Source: Mycolicibacterium sp.
GTDB taxonomy: Bacteria > Actinomycetota > Actinomycetes > Mycobacteriales > Mycobacteriaceae
Assembly: GCF_016462545.1 (NCBI RefSeq)
Contig: NZ_JAEMTA010000002.1
Span: 85,997-149,996 of the forward strand
Length of the DNA stretch: 64,000 bases
Direction: 5' to 3'
Part shown: positions 1 through 10,509 of the stretch, piece after piece
How the letters are laid out: each line of letters starts with the position of its first letter
How positions within the stretch are numbered: position 1 is the stretch's first letter
Translations under genes and position numbers: made by a program
Notes under the pieces: model-generated
Database searches by the model: none
What the model saw: the letters and a program-made list of their open reading frames with translations, nothing else
What the model was told of the DNA's origin: nothing

Positions 1-469
1 CGATCCGATGTCCCACCGTCGCGAAGACGTCCGGGCCATGACCAATGGGGTCGGCGATGTCGAAGACCTCGTGCTTGTCCACCAGCGGGCGCAGCGGGGC
101 GAGGGCGGCGACGTCCTGCGCTTCGTGACGGGTTGACAGGTAGGCCGCCTCGCTGAGCGTGAAGGTGCGATGGAGCTGACGCGGGGCGAGCTGGAGAACA
201 GTGTCTCGATGAGCTCTCGTCATCGTCAAGACCAGATCGGCATCCGATGCGATTCTTGAATTGATTTGGCGTGCTTGGAAATTAGCGGCATCGCCACCGA
301 GCTGCTCGAGGACGGACGCCGCCTGGTCGTGGATCGGATGCCCGATCACCGCCCGGGTGCCTGCACTCGAGGCGCGGAACTCGGGAAGCTGAGCGCCGAG
401 CGCGGTGGCCAGTCGCTCCGCCGTCGGGGACCGACAGATGTTTCCGGTGCAGACGAACAAGACGTGCAC
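1..469 (-). CDS. Low-molecular-weight protein tyrosine phosphatase (3' end beyond window)
   Basis: Translated from a GTG at 469 on the minus strand, the protein opens VHVLFVCTGNICRSPTAE. This holds the CX5R P-loop (C-T-G-N-I-C-R) of LMW protein tyrosine phosphatases at about residues 7-14. A DPIG stretch near residue 144 is in the place of the family's general-acid Asp loop. The visible 156 codons run off the window, so the C-terminus is missing. It is the last gene of a leftward run with the sugar transferase and the UXS-UGDH fusion, as expected for a Wzb-like phosphatase that dephosphorylates a polysaccharide co-polymerase tyrosine kinase. No such kinase is visible here. The family is clear; the Wzb-type role is inferred from context. 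Confidence 0.85.
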   Translation of the reverse strand, partial: MHVLFVCTGNICRSPTAERLATALGAQLPEFRASSAGTRAVIGHPIHDQAASVLEQLGGDAANFQARQINSRIASDADLVLTMTRAHRDTVLQLAPRQLHRTFTLSEAAYLSTRHEAQDVAALAPLRPLVDKHEVFDIADPIGHGPDVFATVGHRI

Positions 470-506
470 GCGTGGGCTCCTCGCTGGCGCCACACGGTTG
501 GATGTG

Positions 507-2003
507 TCAGTAGGCGCCCTTGCGCGCGAACACTACGTGGGGGGTCTGCGCCATGATCCGCAGATCCCACATCAGCGTCCACGATCGAACGTAGACCGAG
601 TCGAGGTGCTGCAGGTCGGCGTACGTCAGGTCGCTACGCCCACACACCTGCCACAGTCCGGTGATACCCGGCTTGACGTCGAGCCTCACCAGCGCGGCAC
701 CGTCGATGCGGTCGGACTCCTCGGTCGGCAGCGGACGGGGACCCACCAGGGACATCTCGCCGCGGACCACGTTGATCAGTTGCGGAAGCTCGTCGATGCT
801 GGTCTTGCGGATGAAGGCGCCGACGCGCGTGACCCGGGGATCGTTCACCATCTTGAACAGGGGACCGTCGACTTCGTTGTGTTCCGCCACGGTGGCACGC
901 TGCTGCCACGCGTCAGCGGTCATGGAGCGGAACTTGAAGATTCGGAATGGCTTGCCGGCGCGACCGATTCGCTCCTGGCGGAAGAAGACCGGCCCGGGGG
1001 AATCGACCTTGATGGCCACCGCTGTGACCAGCAGGACGGGGCTGGCGCACACCAGCGCACCCGTGGCCAGCGTGACGTCGATGATCCGCTTCATGATTCG
1101 TGCGGCCAGCCCCAGGGATGCGGTGGGCAGGTGCATCAGGGTGAGGCCGTGCAACTCCTCGGCCTCGCTGCGCCAGTTGTGCAGCTCGAAGTAACGGGGA
1201 ATTTCCGAGATCGGCACCTGGCCCTGAAGTCGGCGCAGCGCCGAGAGCACGACGGTTTCAGTTGCGTTGGGAAAGCCGATGATGACGCGGTCGATCTCAT
1301 GGGTGTCGCAGACGGAGGCGAGGTCGGCGAGTCCGCCGAGCACGGTGGTGCCCGGTGCCGGGTTGTCGTCGACGTGGCCCACGACGAGTGTGTCCGGGCA
1401 TCTCTGCAGCCTCGACGTGAGCCGATCCGAGACGGGCCCCGTCCCTATCACCAGAATCCGGCTCACCGTCGGGTCGAACATCCGCACCACCAGTCGGCGT
1501 CCGAACGGGACGAGGACGATCGCGGGCAATGTCATCGCCACGGCCGCGGTCAGCGTCATCAGTCGGCCCCCGCTGACGACGGCGTCCGCGGCGAGCGCCA
1601 GCAGCGCGGCGGTCGGCAGGCACCGCGCGATCACCTTGGGACGCCACCACTCGCTCGGTCGGAGTCGAGACGCCGGCCGGTGATACAGCCCGTGCAAGTG
1701 CAGCGACACGGCCATCGCGACGGCGACGAGCACGATGTCCCGCACGCCGAGATCACCTGCGCGCATGGGGCTGATCGCACGCAGCGCCACCGCACCGAGG
1801 ACGGCGGATGCCGTCAGCCCGATGGCGTCGGAGACTTGAATGATGAAGCGATGCTGCACTCCGAGCCTGATCGCGCGCCTGGTGTCGGACTCGGCTCGCT
1901 CGGATTCCGGTGCGGCGGGCGCGTCGGGTTGGGGCAGCGCCGCGGTGTTCGGTGCCGGCGTGATGGTCACCGCGGACCGCCGGGCATTCAGGTGCGCCGT
2001 CAC
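507..2003 (-). CDS. Polyprenyl-phosphate sugar-1-phosphate transferase (WbaP/WcaJ type)
   Basis: 498 aa from a GTG whose GTGA overlaps the stop of the upstream fusion gene, indicating translational coupling; a longer frame upstream would overlap that gene heavily. The N-terminal part has four hydrophobic segments and then a CoA-binding-like domain ([13 protein letters not shown]). A further hydrophobic hairpin precedes the conserved transferase domain, which contains [20 protein letters not shown], then [20 protein letters not shown] and GITGLWQV. This family moves a sugar-1-phosphate from UDP-sugar to undecaprenyl/decaprenyl phosphate on the cytoplasmic face, the first step of polymer assembly. 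The neighbouring fusion suggests a UDP-glucose, -glucuronate or -xylose derived sugar as donor; the exact donor is inference. Confidence 0.92.
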   Translation of the reverse strand: MTAHLNARRSAVTITPAPNTAALPQPDAPAAPESERAESDTRRAIRLGVQHRFIIQVSDAIGLTASAVLGAVALRAISPMRAGDLGVRDIVLVAVAMAVSLHLHGLYHRPASRLRPSEWWRPKVIARCLPTAALLALAADAVVSGGRLMTLTAAVAMTLPAIVLVPFGRRLVVRMFDPTVSRILVIGTGPVSDRLTSRLQRCPDTLVVGHVDDNPAPGTTVLGGLADLASVCDTHEIDRVIIGFPNATETVVLSALRRLQGQVPISEIPRYFELHNWRSEAEELHGLTLMHLPTASLGLAARIMKRIIDVTLATGALVCASPVLLVTAVAIKVDSPGPVFFRQERIGRAGKPFRIFKFRSMTADAWQQRATVAEHNEVDGPLFKMVNDPRVTRVGAFIRKTSIDELPQLINVVRGEMSLVGPRPLPTEESDRIDGAALVRLDVKPGITGLWQVCGRSDLTYADLQHLDSVYVRSWTLMWDLRIMAQTPHVVFARKGAY

Positions 2004-4324
2004 CAGCCGAATCCGACCAGCCGCAAGCCGGAACCGACGAAGTTGGCTTCTGGCAGGCAGTTTCGGCCATCCACGACCAGGTCGCCGCGCATGACCCGGC
2101 GTAGGCCGGCGGGATCGATCACGCGGAACTCGGGCCATTCGGTGGTGACGACGACCGCGTCCACCCGTTCGGCGGCCTCATACGCGTCGCGTGTCAGTCG
2201 AACGGCCGCGAACTCGTCGGGCAGAGTCTTGATCACCGGATCGAAGGCCGAGACGACCGCGCCCGCGGCGAGCAGTCTCCGAGCGATGTCGAGGGCTGGG
2301 GCATCGCGCAGATCGTCGGTTCCAGGCTTGAAAGTCAGCCCGAGCAGGGCGATTCGACGGCCCTTCAGAATGTGGAGTTCGCGCTGCAGCTTGCGAACGG
2401 CACTCGCCCGTTGGGTGTCGTTGATCTCGACCGTAGCCTGAAGCATCGACGGCGTGTAGCCGTACTCCTGGCTCGACGAGATCAGTGCCGCGACGTCCTT
2501 GCCGAAGCACGAACCACCCCATCCCACACCAGGATTGAGGAATGCGCTGCCGACGCGGTGATCGGCGCCGATGGCGGGAAGAACTTCGCGAGCATCGGCG
2601 CCGAACAGTTCGCACAGCTGGGCGATCTCATTGGCGAAGCTGATCTTCGTCGCCAGGAAGGCGTTCGCCGCGTACTTCACCATCTCGGCAGACGCCAGTT
2701 CCGTCGTGATCAGTGACGGGCGCCGTCCGCGCATCCCGCCGTCGAAGGATTGGTCGAGCACCGGCTGGTACAGCTCGGCGACGCGGCTCACGTCGGCGGT
2801 GGACCCTCCCAACACGATTCGATCCGGATAGAGGAAGTCATCGATCGCCGAACCCTCGCGCAGGAACTCGGGGTTGGAGACGACATGGAAGAACGGCTGC
2901 CGATCCTCGGGTAGCGCATCCTCGAGGATGGTCCGCGTCCAGTTACCCGAGCCGACCGGCACCGTCGACTTGTTGACGATCACGACGCCGGCGCGCAGGT
3001 ATGGCGCCAGGGACTGAATGGCCGTCTCGAGTTGGGTGAGATCGGGCGAACCATCATGTCCCGGCGGTGTTCCCACGCAGAGGAACACGAAGTCGGCGTC
3101 GGAGAGGGCCTCCGCGGGACAGTCGGTGAATCGCAGTCGGCCGGTGGCCAGTGTCGCCTTGAGGATCTCCGGCAGCCCCGGCTCCACGAACGGCGCCTGG
3201 CCGTGGTTGAGCTGCCCGGCCCGGACCGAGTCACTGTCCAGACCGCATACGGAGTGACCGAGGAAGGCCAGACAGGCGGAGGTGACCGCGCCGACGTAGC
3301 CAGTGCCGATGACGGCGACCCGGTGGCGACGGCGCTGCGGCTCGGCGTGCAGAGCACTCGACGTGGACGACTCGACATGCGCTGGACTGTCGGTGTGATC
3401 GCGGAACCACGCGATGGTCTTCGCCAGGCCATCACGGACGTCAACATCCGGCTGCCAACGCAATTCGCGGCGGGCGAGGGTGATGTCCGGGCGACGCTGC
3501 GACGGATCGTCCTGCGGTCGGTCGATGAACTCGACTGCGGAGTCGGATCCGGTGAGATCGCGGACGAGGCAGGCAAGGTCAAGGATGGTCATCTCGTGCG
3601 GGTTGCCAATGTTGACCGGGCCAGCGAGATCCGAGAACAGGAGTCGCAACGCACCCTCGACCAGATCGTCGACGTAGCAGACCGACCGCGTCTGGCTGCC
3701 ATCGCCCTGAACCGTGATCGGCTGGCCTGCAAGGGCCTGGGTGATGAAGTTCGGGATCGCACGACCGTCGTTGGGACGCATGCGCGGGCCGTAGGTGTTG
3801 AAGATCCGCATGATCGCGGTGTCGACGCCGTGGGCCTTTCGGTACGACATGGTAAGAGCCTCGGCGAAGCGCTTCGCCTCGTCGTAGCACGCGCGGGGCC
3901 CCACCGGATTGACGTTGCCCCAGTAGGTTTCGGGCTGAGGGTGAACCAGCGGATCACCGTAGGACTCCGAGGTCGACGCGAGCAGGTAGCGGGCGCCCTT
4001 GTCCTTCGCCAAGCCGAGGGTGTGCAGGGTACCCAGCGAGCCGGCCTTCATCGTCTGGATGGGAAGCTCGGCGTAGTCGACCGGTGATGCGGGCGAGGCG
4101 AAGTGGAGAACGTAGTCGACGGGGCCGCTGATTGAAATGTAGTCAGTGACATCGACTTTCATCAACCGGAAGCCGTCGCGCCCCTGTAGGTGCGCAACGT
4201 TCTCCGCAGACCCGGTCACGAAGTTGTCGAGGCACACGACGTCGATGTCGCGGGCCAGTAGTTGCTCCGCAATGTGGGAGCCGACGAATCCCGCTCCGCC
4301 CGTCAGGACCGCCCGCTGGCGCAT
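2000..4324 (-). CDS. Fused UDP-glucuronate decarboxylase-like epimerase / UDP-glucose 6-dehydrogenase
   Basis: 774 aa in one uninterrupted frame. Residues about 1-315 are an SDR of the UDP-xylose synthase type: [10 protein letters not shown] nucleotide loop, [18 protein letters not shown], catalytic Y-x3-K in [12 protein letters not shown], and [11 protein letters not shown] linker of about 20 residues follows. Residues about 336-774 are a UDP-glucose dehydrogenase: [10 protein letters not shown] nucleotide loop, [20 protein letters not shown], catalytic cysteine in [10 protein letters not shown] and [14 protein letters not shown]. Known family chemistry would give UDP-glucose to UDP-glucuronate (C-terminal half) and UDP-glucuronate to UDP-xylose (N-terminal half). 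It leads the leftward operon and overlaps the sugar transferase start by four bases. The N-half product (xylose versus a keto-sugar) is inferred. Confidence 0.9.
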   Translation of the reverse strand: MRQRAVLTGGAGFVGSHIAEQLLARDIDVVCLDNFVTGSAENVAHLQGRDGFRLMKVDVTDYISISGPVDYVLHFASPASPVDYAELPIQTMKAGSLGTLHTLGLAKDKGARYLLASTSESYGDPLVHPQPETYWGNVNPVGPRACYDEAKRFAEALTMSYRKAHGVDTAIMRIFNTYGPRMRPNDGRAIPNFITQALAGQPITVQGDGSQTRSVCYVDDLVEGALRLLFSDLAGPVNIGNPHEMTILDLACLVRDLTGSDSAVEFIDRPQDDPSQRRPDITLARRELRWQPDVDVRDGLAKTIAWFRDHTDSPAHVESSTSSALHAEPQRRRHRVAVIGTGYVGAVTSACLAFLGHSVCGLDSDSVRAGQLNHGQAPFVEPGLPEILKATLATGRLRFTDCPAEALSDADFVFLCVGTPPGHDGSPDLTQLETAIQSLAPYLRAGVVIVNKSTVPVGSGNWTRTILEDALPEDRQPFFHVVSNPEFLREGSAIDDFLYPDRIVLGGSTADVSRVAELYQPVLDQSFDGGMRGRRPSLITTELASAEMVKYAANAFLATKISFANEIAQLCELFGADAREVLPAIGADHRVGSAFLNPGVGWGGSCFGKDVAALISSSQEYGYTPSMLQATVEINDTQRASAVRKLQRELHILKGRRIALLGLTFKPGTDDLRDAPALDIARRLLAAGAVVSAFDPVIKTLPDEFAAVRLTRDAYEAAERVDAVVVTTEWPEFRVIDPAGLRRVMRGDLVVDGRNCLPEANFVGSGLRLVGFGW

Positions 4325-4803
4325 GTCGACCTCCTCGCTCGGCGGCCACGGTCAGCCAATTCCGACGGGTGCCGTTGGTGCGCAGTCGCCTGCGTTCACG
4401 CCACGGCCCTCGACTCGCGGCTAACGTGCGGAGCCTTGGTGTGTCCTATGTCTCACCTGCGGGCGAGGCTATCACAGACGGGTCTGTCCAGCTACACGAT
4501 TGGGGTCCAGCTTAACCATCTGCGCGGTTACTGAGAAAACGTACTTTCGGTCGCTTTCCTTGCCGTCAAAAGCAGTCTTTAGCAGCTACGTCTCAATTGA
4601 CGCGAGCATCAACCCATAACGTTAATAAATGGCAAGCAATTGCACGTCCAGCAAACTATGCAAATACCGATTGGGCGAGTGCGGCTAACGTACCCACGGC
4701 CGGTATTGGGTCGACCCGGGCACGTCGTCGACGGTGAACGACAGGCGTGAGCCCACAATTCGAGAACGACACGGCGTCGGCCGGCAGCTTGTACTGTCCC
4801 CCC
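4325..4803. promoter_or_regulatory. Divergent intergenic region between polysaccharide genes
   Basis: About 480 bases without a credible gene separate the leftward fusion gene from the rightward glycosyltransferase. The stretch 4520-4680 is clearly more AT-rich than its surroundings and includes ATAACGTTAAT at about 4616. It must hold the promoters for both directions, but I see no hexamer pair I would defend and no strong hairpin. Confidence 0.4.
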
Positions 4804-6039
4804 ATGCCCAGGGGTCCTGTGTCGATACTGAGCCTGCACTATCCCCCGGATACGACGGGGGTGGCACCGTATGCCGGGGCGTTGGCGGCCGGCCTCAGTG
4901 CGCGAGCGCGCAGCGTGACCGCCTACGTCGCCCACCCCTTCTATCCCGAGTGGAAGGTTCGCGAAGGTTACGGACAGTGGGCTAGCACGGAGACGATCGA
5001 CGGCGTCACCGTGCGCCGTGTCCGGCACTACGTACCGCGCCCGCCGCGAGGCGTGCGCAGGCTCCTGTCGGAGATCAGCCTGGGCGTGCGGATGCTGTTC
5101 AGCAGGCTCCCGTCCGACTCGGTGGTGATTGCCGTTTCGCCGGCACTCTTCGCTACCGCCCTGGTGGCCTTGCGAATTCGCCTCACACCCCTGCGGCCAC
5201 GTCTGATCGTGTGGGTCCAGGACATCTACACACTCGGCATGGTCGAGACCAAGGAGGGAGGTGGTGTGTCGACGACTGTCACCAAGTTCGTCGAACGATT
5301 CGCGCTCCGGGCCGCCGATCGTGTGGTCGCGATTCATCCGCGGTTCGCCGACTACCTGATCCGGGAGGTCGGCATCAAACCGGAGCGCGTTGCCGTCATT
5401 CGCAACTGGACCCATTTGCGCCCCGCGCCGGTGCAGTCGCGCCACGATGCGCGGGCCGCGCTGGGTTGGCCAACGGATGTCTTCCTGGCAGTCCACACCG
5501 GGAACATGGGCGCAAAACAGGGACTGGAGAACATCGTTCAGGCCGCACGACTGGCGGATGAGCGGCGGGCGCCGATCAAATTCCTCTTGGTCGGGGATGG
5601 CGGTGAGCGCGCCGGTCTCGAACGGCTCGCTGCCGGAATCGAGCGTCTGGAGTTCATCGATCCGCTCGACGATGCGAACTACCGATGCGCGCTCGCCGCG
5701 GCCGACTGCCTGGTGGTCAACGAGTTGCCGGGCGTGGCGACGATGGCCGTGCCGAGCAAGCTCACGTCGTACTTCGACGCGTCCCGACCGATCCTCGCCG
5801 CCACCGATTTACGCGGGATCACAGCTGAAGAGATCGAGCACGCGAGGGCAGGAGTGGTGGTGGCGGCCGGTGATCCGCTCGCCCTACTCGAGACGGCGCT
5901 GACGTTGGCGCAGGATGCGGAGCGCGCCGAGGAATACGGTGCAGCCGGCCGGCGCTACCGCATGGAAGTCCTCGACGCCGACGCTGCGATCGCCGAGTTC
6001 GATCGGCTCATCAGCGACGTGGAGAGCGAGCGCCACTAA
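4804..6039 (+). CDS. GT4-type glycosyltransferase
   Basis: 411 aa from ATG 4804; an in-frame ATG at 4747 exists, but homology-like sequence starts at MPRGPVSILSLHYPPDTTG. The N-terminal Rossmann half shows the acceptor-side motif HYPPDTTGVAPYAGALAAGL. The C-terminal half shows AVHTGNMGAKQGLENIVQA and FLLVGDGGERAGLERL, typical of GT-B fold GT4 enzymes of the WcaI/PimB-like type. It would transfer a nucleotide-activated sugar to a lipid-linked acceptor in the cytoplasm. It is divergent from the fusion/sugar-transferase operon and convergent (4-base overlap) with the methyltransferase. Donor and acceptor are unknown. Confidence 0.88.
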   Translation: MPRGPVSILSLHYPPDTTGVAPYAGALAAGLSARARSVTAYVAHPFYPEWKVREGYGQWASTETIDGVTVRRVRHYVPRPPRGVRRLLSEISLGVRMLFSRLPSDSVVIAVSPALFATALVALRIRLTPLRPRLIVWVQDIYTLGMVETKEGGGVSTTVTKFVERFALRAADRVVAIHPRFADYLIREVGIKPERVAVIRNWTHLRPAPVQSRHDARAALGWPTDVFLAVHTGNMGAKQGLENIVQAARLADERRAPIKFLLVGDGGERAGLERLAAGIERLEFIDPLDDANYRCALAAADCLVVNELPGVATMAVPSKLTSYFDASRPILAATDLRGITAEEIEHARAGVVVAAGDPLALLETALTLAQDAERAEEYGAAGRRYRMEVLDADAAIAEFDRLISDVESERH

Positions 6040-6944
6040 TCCTTCGTGGCACGCGCGTAAACGTTCAAGATGTTGCGTGGTGCCAAACCCGCTGTGGCCG
6101 AACGCTCCAACGCCGTGCCGACGGGTTCCGAGAGGATCCTTGGGAAACCGACGGCATGCAAGTACTGCTCCATGCGGAGTCCGTAGCCGATTGCCGGGTC
6201 GACCGCTATCGGGGTGAACCGCTCCCGTCGGAGCAGCGCGTCCATCCCCCGCTGTGAGTACTGGCGGCGATGGAGATGGTTGATGCGACGGTCGAAGACG
6301 CGGCGGTAGCGGTCGCGTGTCAGTCGACGAATCGTCAGGGCCGCTCGGTCGATCGCGCAGTAGCGCGGTGTGCTGAAGAACAGGATGCCCCCGGGTCGAA
6401 GAAGTGCCCGCGCTCCGCGCAGCAGGTCCTCCGGCTCATCGACGTGTGCGAGAACGCACCACATCGTGACGGCGTCGTAGCCGGGGGATTTCTCGGCCAG
6501 CGCGAAGAGATCGTCCCCCAGCGTCAAGTCGATTCCGTGTCGCTCGCGGCATGCTTCGATCGCAGGCGGCGACACCTCGTTGCCCGCAATCCGGAACCCC
6601 CGGTCCCTGGCCATGGCCAGGAAGTCTCCGCCGCCCGCCCCGATGTCGAAGATGCTCGGCTGTTCGACGTCGGACAGGATGCCCCTCAGTTGGGTCAGGG
6701 TCTCTGCGTAGCGTTGCGTGCAGGAGGTCTGATTGGCCGCCTCGAGATAGCGCTGATACGCGACCTCGGCGGTGTATTGGTCATTGTGGCTGACCACCTT
6801 TGCCGCACCGAAGTGGAAGAACGCCGACAGGCAGGAACGACACTGTTGGACGTAGTGCGGACGCGGCGGGCTCAGCAGCCGCATCCCTGAACTTCCACAC
6901 GCGGGGCACGAATCCGTGTCATGTGGGACTGGCACACTCAACAA
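6036..6944 (-). CDS. Class I SAM-dependent methyltransferase with N-terminal zinc ribbon
   Basis: 302 aa. The N-terminus has two Cys pairs (CPACGSSG and CRSC) that look like a zinc ribbon, as found in a group of methyltransferases with small-metabolite or sugar substrates. The Rossmann core follows, with SIFDIGAGGGDFLAMA (motif I) and YDAVTMWCVLAHVDEPEDLL, and RPGGILFFSTP after it. It overlaps the stop of the glycosyltransferase tail to tail. Its location suggests modification of a polysaccharide sugar or lipid precursor, but the substrate cannot be read from sequence. Confidence 0.85.
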   Translation of the reverse strand: MLSVPVPHDTDSCPACGSSGMRLLSPPRPHYVQQCRSCLSAFFHFGAAKVVSHNDQYTAEVAYQRYLEAANQTSCTQRYAETLTQLRGILSDVEQPSIFDIGAGGGDFLAMARDRGFRIAGNEVSPPAIEACRERHGIDLTLGDDLFALAEKSPGYDAVTMWCVLAHVDEPEDLLRGARALLRPGGILFFSTPRYCAIDRAALTIRRLTRDRYRRVFDRRINHLHRRQYSQRGMDALLRRERFTPIAVDPAIGYGLRMEQYLHAVGFPRILSEPVGTALERSATAGLAPRNILNVYARATKD

Positions 6945-7022
6945 ATTACCCCGGGACGGCCGGCAGCGGCGTGGGCGGTAGGGACATACCCTCTGCCGCA
7001 GGGAATTGGCGACTGCCGAGGC

Positions 7023-8840
7023 TCATTTGGAGCACTCGGGTACCGATATGACTGGCTCGACGTTGTCCACCAGAGGTTGAATCGGAACGCGAGCGGCGCC
7101 TGGGGAGGTCGGCTCGGAGAGTGTGAATGTCAGCTCGCCGGACTTCCCTGGCGGGATGGCCACCTGAACCTCGAAGGTCGGATGACCGCGCTCCGTTCCT
7201 GGAATGGCAGGAATGCGTTGACCATTGGCGTTTGCACCGACCAATCTCGCACCCTTCGTCGCGACGAGGCGAATGGAGGTGACCATCGTGCCGCTGGGCA
7301 CCGCGATCGGAAAGCCGGGCACGAGGCCGGGGCTGCCCCCCACGAAATCGGGGAGTGGTTCGTCGGGCACGGCGCTCTTCAGTCGCACGGTCACGGTTGA
7401 CGTCCGCGTGTCACCGTCACAGCCATCGGCTGTGTAACTGATTCCTCTCTGGAGGTAGTAGTCGAGCTTGTTGCCGCCCAGATTGTTGATGACCACTTCG
7501 GCATACGGAGCGGCATCGTCTGGAACCACGTGTGCCAGCGGGGTTTTCTCGAGAACTGCCTGATCCGTGGGCGACGAACTCCACACCGCAAGCCTGCGTT
7601 CGCCCACAGCCTTGCCCAGGGCATCGAGCAGCGCCCGCGGCGACTGGATCGGCCCGGTCATCTTCTTCACGACCTCGCTGGCGATGCCCTGGAGGAACTG
7701 CTGGCGCGCCGTCCGGTCGTCGGGAAAGCGAAAATAGGCCGTCGATTCGGTCAATTCGACCACGTTGTCCTTGGTGATGACTTCGCCGTCCGGCATCGTC
7801 ACCGGCCCTACCGCTCCGAGCAGGTAGCTCAGCGCCACCGGATCGATGGCGATGACGCCGTCGACGCTCATCCCTGACTGCTGCTGCCACATGGACTTCC
7901 AAATCTGAGCAGCATAGGGGAAGTGAGAGCTCAGGTTGCTGTTGCGGAAGTCGGTGCTTGCGTTGGTGAAGCCGTACTGCTCGGTGTACTCGGGACCCAG
8001 ATCGATGGGGGCGAACTGGTTGGTCAGTTCGGCATTCGGTCCGAGCGCCTCCACGGACGGCGTGCCGTCGTCGAACCGAAGGATTCCAAATCCGCCGAGA
8101 AGTCCACCGGTGCCGCGCGCTTCGGCGTTGGTCTGAAAACCCATGAAGTAGGTGCGCGGACCATCGGCGCCCATGAGCGATGGCGCGACCTGAGCTGCCA
8201 GAGCCGTATTCTGTAGAAGCGCAGCGACATTGGAGGTCTGAGCCTGCAGTTGCGAGCGGGCGTCGCGGAGGATCGACAGGTACGCGGGGTCGGAGATGTC
8301 CTTCGCCTGCGCGTCGAGTCGGACGGCGTCCGCCGATATCTCGCTCAGCCGCGGTGCCTCATCTCGGAGGACTTGGACGTCCACCCGGCCCTTGTCGAAC
8401 AACCGTTCCGGCGAGAGCGACGTGCCGACGTCGGCGGCAGGTTTCAGGACGTCTGCCGCCAAACCGAGGACGACGTCGGTGATCTGTTGCCCGGTCGTGA
8501 AGGGGCTGCCGAGCCACGGGACGGCGGCGGCGACGTTCCACGGCAGTGAGTGCGTAGCGTCGCGGGCTGACTTCGCGTGCGACTGAGCACTGTCGGCGGA
8601 TTGAGCGGCGGCCTTCCCATCGCCCTGCAGCAGAGCGTCCTTGGCCTGCTGTGCGCTGAGGCGAGCCTGTTCGAGATTCGACTTGGCGGTCAACGATTCA
8701 ACGGCGAGCCAGCTTCCGAACGCGATGATGGCGACCAGGAGCAGAGCCCCGGTCCACACTGCGGCGCGACGAGGCGAACTCCCACCGTCGTCTCCGTGCT
8801 CAGCGTCCTCGCCGGACCGATCTCGTGAGAAGACCTTCAC
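7023..8840 (-). CDS. DUF4012 membrane-anchored protein
   Basis: 605 aa. A charged cytosolic N-terminus is followed by one transmembrane helix (about residues 27-49, WTGALLLVAIIAFGSWLAVE) and an Ala/Gln-rich, likely coiled-coil segment (about 50-95). The remainder is a large extracytoplasmic domain with the DUF4012 hallmarks TYFMGFQTNAEARGTGGLLG and IDPVALSYLLGAVGPV. The family has no established function but is repeatedly found beside actinobacterial exopolysaccharide genes, which is the case here. Family assignment is firm; an envelope-polymer role is inference from context. Confidence 0.85.
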   Translation of the reverse strand: MKVFSRDRSGEDAEHGDDGGSSPRRAAVWTGALLLVAIIAFGSWLAVESLTAKSNLEQARLSAQQAKDALLQGDGKAAAQSADSAQSHAKSARDATHSLPWNVAAAVPWLGSPFTTGQQITDVVLGLAADVLKPAADVGTSLSPERLFDKGRVDVQVLRDEAPRLSEISADAVRLDAQAKDISDPAYLSILRDARSQLQAQTSNVAALLQNTALAAQVAPSLMGADGPRTYFMGFQTNAEARGTGGLLGGFGILRFDDGTPSVEALGPNAELTNQFAPIDLGPEYTEQYGFTNASTDFRNSNLSSHFPYAAQIWKSMWQQQSGMSVDGVIAIDPVALSYLLGAVGPVTMPDGEVITKDNVVELTESTAYFRFPDDRTARQQFLQGIASEVVKKMTGPIQSPRALLDALGKAVGERRLAVWSSSPTDQAVLEKTPLAHVVPDDAAPYAEVVINNLGGNKLDYYLQRGISYTADGCDGDTRTSTVTVRLKSAVPDEPLPDFVGGSPGLVPGFPIAVPSGTMVTSIRLVATKGARLVGANANGQRIPAIPGTERGHPTFEVQVAIPPGKSGELTFTLSEPTSPGAARVPIQPLVDNVEPVISVPECSK

Positions 8841-8940
8841 TCGACGAGATTCCTTACGTCGAGCGAGCCCGGGGCACAGTACTCACGTCGTTCGCTCGGC
8901 AACGTGGTTGGCCAGTCGTCGAGCTCCGGCGGACGAGGGA

Positions 8941-9381
8941 TCAGCAGCCTCGGTTCAACGAACCGGTGATGGTGCCGTATGGGCCGATCTTTATCGTGGC
9001 CCCGAGGATGCAGGCCTCGAAGTTGAGGTTCTGGGTGAACCAGCCGTAGAGCGGGCGCAGGAATCCTGGAATCAGGGATAGCGGTGTCAACTGGAAGAGC
9101 GTGATACCCGCAGGCGGGTTCGCATTGGGCGTACCGAACCAGATGAGCGGATTCTGGTACAGCGGACCCAGGGGATTGGCGCCGTCGCCCACGTACCAGA
9201 GATCGGTGATGGACGAACCCACCGCCTGCGACACATGGGTGAAGTCGACGGGCTGAGCCTGTGCGACCACTGCGGGCGTGAACGCGGCGGCGGTCGCAAT
9301 CGCCACGGCGGCGGTGCCGGCCTGCAACCTAGTAGAGGCGTTCGAGAATCGTTCGGCAACGGCGGTCACGGGCTTCCCCAT
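8941..9381 (-). CDS. Small exported protein, mycobacterial hypothetical
   Basis: 146 aa. Residues 1-42 form a signal peptide: charged start, Ala-rich hydrophobic core, and AQA before a likely cleavage site at residue 43. The mature part is rich in Pro, Gly, Leu and aromatics (WFGTPNANPPAG, LYGWFTQNLNFEACILG) and has two cysteines, one the last residue, that could form a disulphide. I do not recognise a named family. It stands alone between the DUF4012 gene and the mycolate block. Confidence 0.7.
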   Translation of the reverse strand: MGKPVTAVAERFSNASTRLQAGTAAVAIATAAAFTPAVVAQAQPVDFTHVSQAVGSSITDLWYVGDGANPLGPLYQNPLIWFGTPNANPPAGITLFQLTPLSLIPGFLRPLYGWFTQNLNFEACILGATIKIGPYGTITGSLNRGC

Positions 9382-9562
9382 TCATCCTGAGGTGTTGAGC
9401 GTTTGCTGACAACTGGAGCCAGCATGGCAGCTTTTGTGGCACGCGTCAATAACATACATGCTGGTCAACGTAGTTTGATCTTGGATTCTCGACAATTGGG
9501 AGGCACCTGCCCGACGCGGCGCCGCAACCCTACGCCGGCATGAAAAAGTAGCGAGAATCACA

Positions 9563-9594
9563 AACGCCCCAGCACTCGAGAGTGCTGGGGCGTT
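9563..9594 (-). terminator. Hairpin terminator after the mmaA4-like gene
   Basis: A perfect 14-bp stem (AACGCCCCAGCACT at 9563-9576 paired with 9581-9594) with a 4-base loop CGAG. It lies 22 bases beyond the stop of the methyltransferase gene on the minus strand, where a GC-rich mycobacterial terminator (short or no U tract) would sit. Confidence 0.75.
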
Positions 9595-9615
9595 GATGTG
9601 TTCGGGTGGTGACAG

Positions 9616-10509
9616 CTAACTCGAGGCGCCCGGCTTCAGGTAGGTCACCAGACTGACGTCGATGGACTCGTCGACGAAGTAGTACTGGCAGCCCTTGAGG
9701 TACTTCATGTACCGGTTGTAGTTCTCTTCGTCCGTGGCGGCGATCGCCTCGTCCTTGTGGTTCTCGAGCGCGGCAGCCCAGATGCCCAGCGTCTTGATGT
9801 AGTGGTTGCGCAGCGACAAGGTCTCCGGAACCACGAAACCGGCCTTCTCGCCGCGTTCGACCATCATCTTGGTGCTGGGGATGCGGCCGCCGGGGAAGAT
9901 CTCGGTGATCATGAACTTGATGAAGCGGGCCATCTCGAAGGTGAGCTTGCGGCCACGCGCCTGGAGGTCGTCGGGGTGATAGCCGACGCTGCTCTGGATC
10001 GTCATGCGGCCGTCGTCGGGCATGACGTCGAAGCACATCTTGAAGAAGTCGTCGTAGCGCTCGAAGCCGAAGTGCTCGAAGGCCTCGATCGACACGATGC
10101 GGTCCACGGGGCTGTTGAACTGCTCCCAGCCCTCCAGGCGCACGTCGAACTTGCGTCCGCTGTCGAGCTTGCCCAGCAGCTGCTCGCAGTAGGCCTGCTG
10201 GTTCTTGCTCAGCGTCAGACCGATGACGTTGACGTCGTACTTCTCCATCGCGCGCTGCAGCGTCAAGCCCCAGCCGCAGCCGACCTCGAGCAGGGTCATG
10301 CCCGGCTTGAGGTCCAGGCGCTCGAGGTGCTGGTCGACGTTGGCGATCTGAGCCTCGGACAACGTGGCGTCCGGCCCGGTGAAGTACGCGCAGCTGTATT
10401 TGCGCGTCGGGTCCTGGAACACCCCGAAGAAGTCGTCAGACAGGTCGTAGTGGGCCTGGATGTCCTCGAAGTGAGGCGTCATGTCCTTGATGCCGGTGGT
10501 GTCAGCCAT
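9616..10509 (-). CDS. mmaA4: Mycolic acid methyltransferase, MmaA4 (hydroxymycolate synthase)-like
   Basis: 297 aa, ATG preceded by AGGAG. It has the cyclopropane-synthase/mycolate-methyltransferase fold: HYDLSDDFF at the N-terminus, conserved YSCAYF (Cys 40), SAM motif LLEVGCGWG (about 73-81), then [10 protein letters not shown]. The C-terminal part with [26 protein letters not shown] and the ending [10 protein letters not shown] matches what I recall of M. tuberculosis MmaA4 rather than PcaA/CmaA, and the gene occupies the mmaA4 position next to two paralogues. MmaA4 makes the hydroxylated precursor of oxygenated mycolates on AcpM-bound meromycolic acid. In a non-tuberculous species the final product could be keto-, methoxy- or epoxy-type; that is not decidable here. 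Confidence 0.85.
   Translation of the reverse strand: MADTTGIKDMTPHFEDIQAHYDLSDDFFGVFQDPTRKYSCAYFTGPDATLSEAQIANVDQHLERLDLKPGMTLLEVGCGWGLTLQRAMEKYDVNVIGLTLSKNQQAYCEQLLGKLDSGRKFDVRLEGWEQFNSPVDRIVSIEAFEHFGFERYDDFFKMCFDVMPDDGRMTIQSSVGYHPDDLQARGRKLTFEMARFIKFMITEIFPGGRIPSTKMMVERGEKAGFVVPETLSLRNHYIKTLGIWAAALENHKDEAIAATDEENYNRYMKYLKGCQYYFVDESIDVSLVTYLKPGASS

Noticed and set aside
405..2441. Long plus-strand frame opposite the sugar transferase and UGDH genes
   Set aside because: Antisense frame generated by high GC codon bias; composition is His/Arg/Gln-rich without any family motif, while the minus strand encodes clear enzymes.
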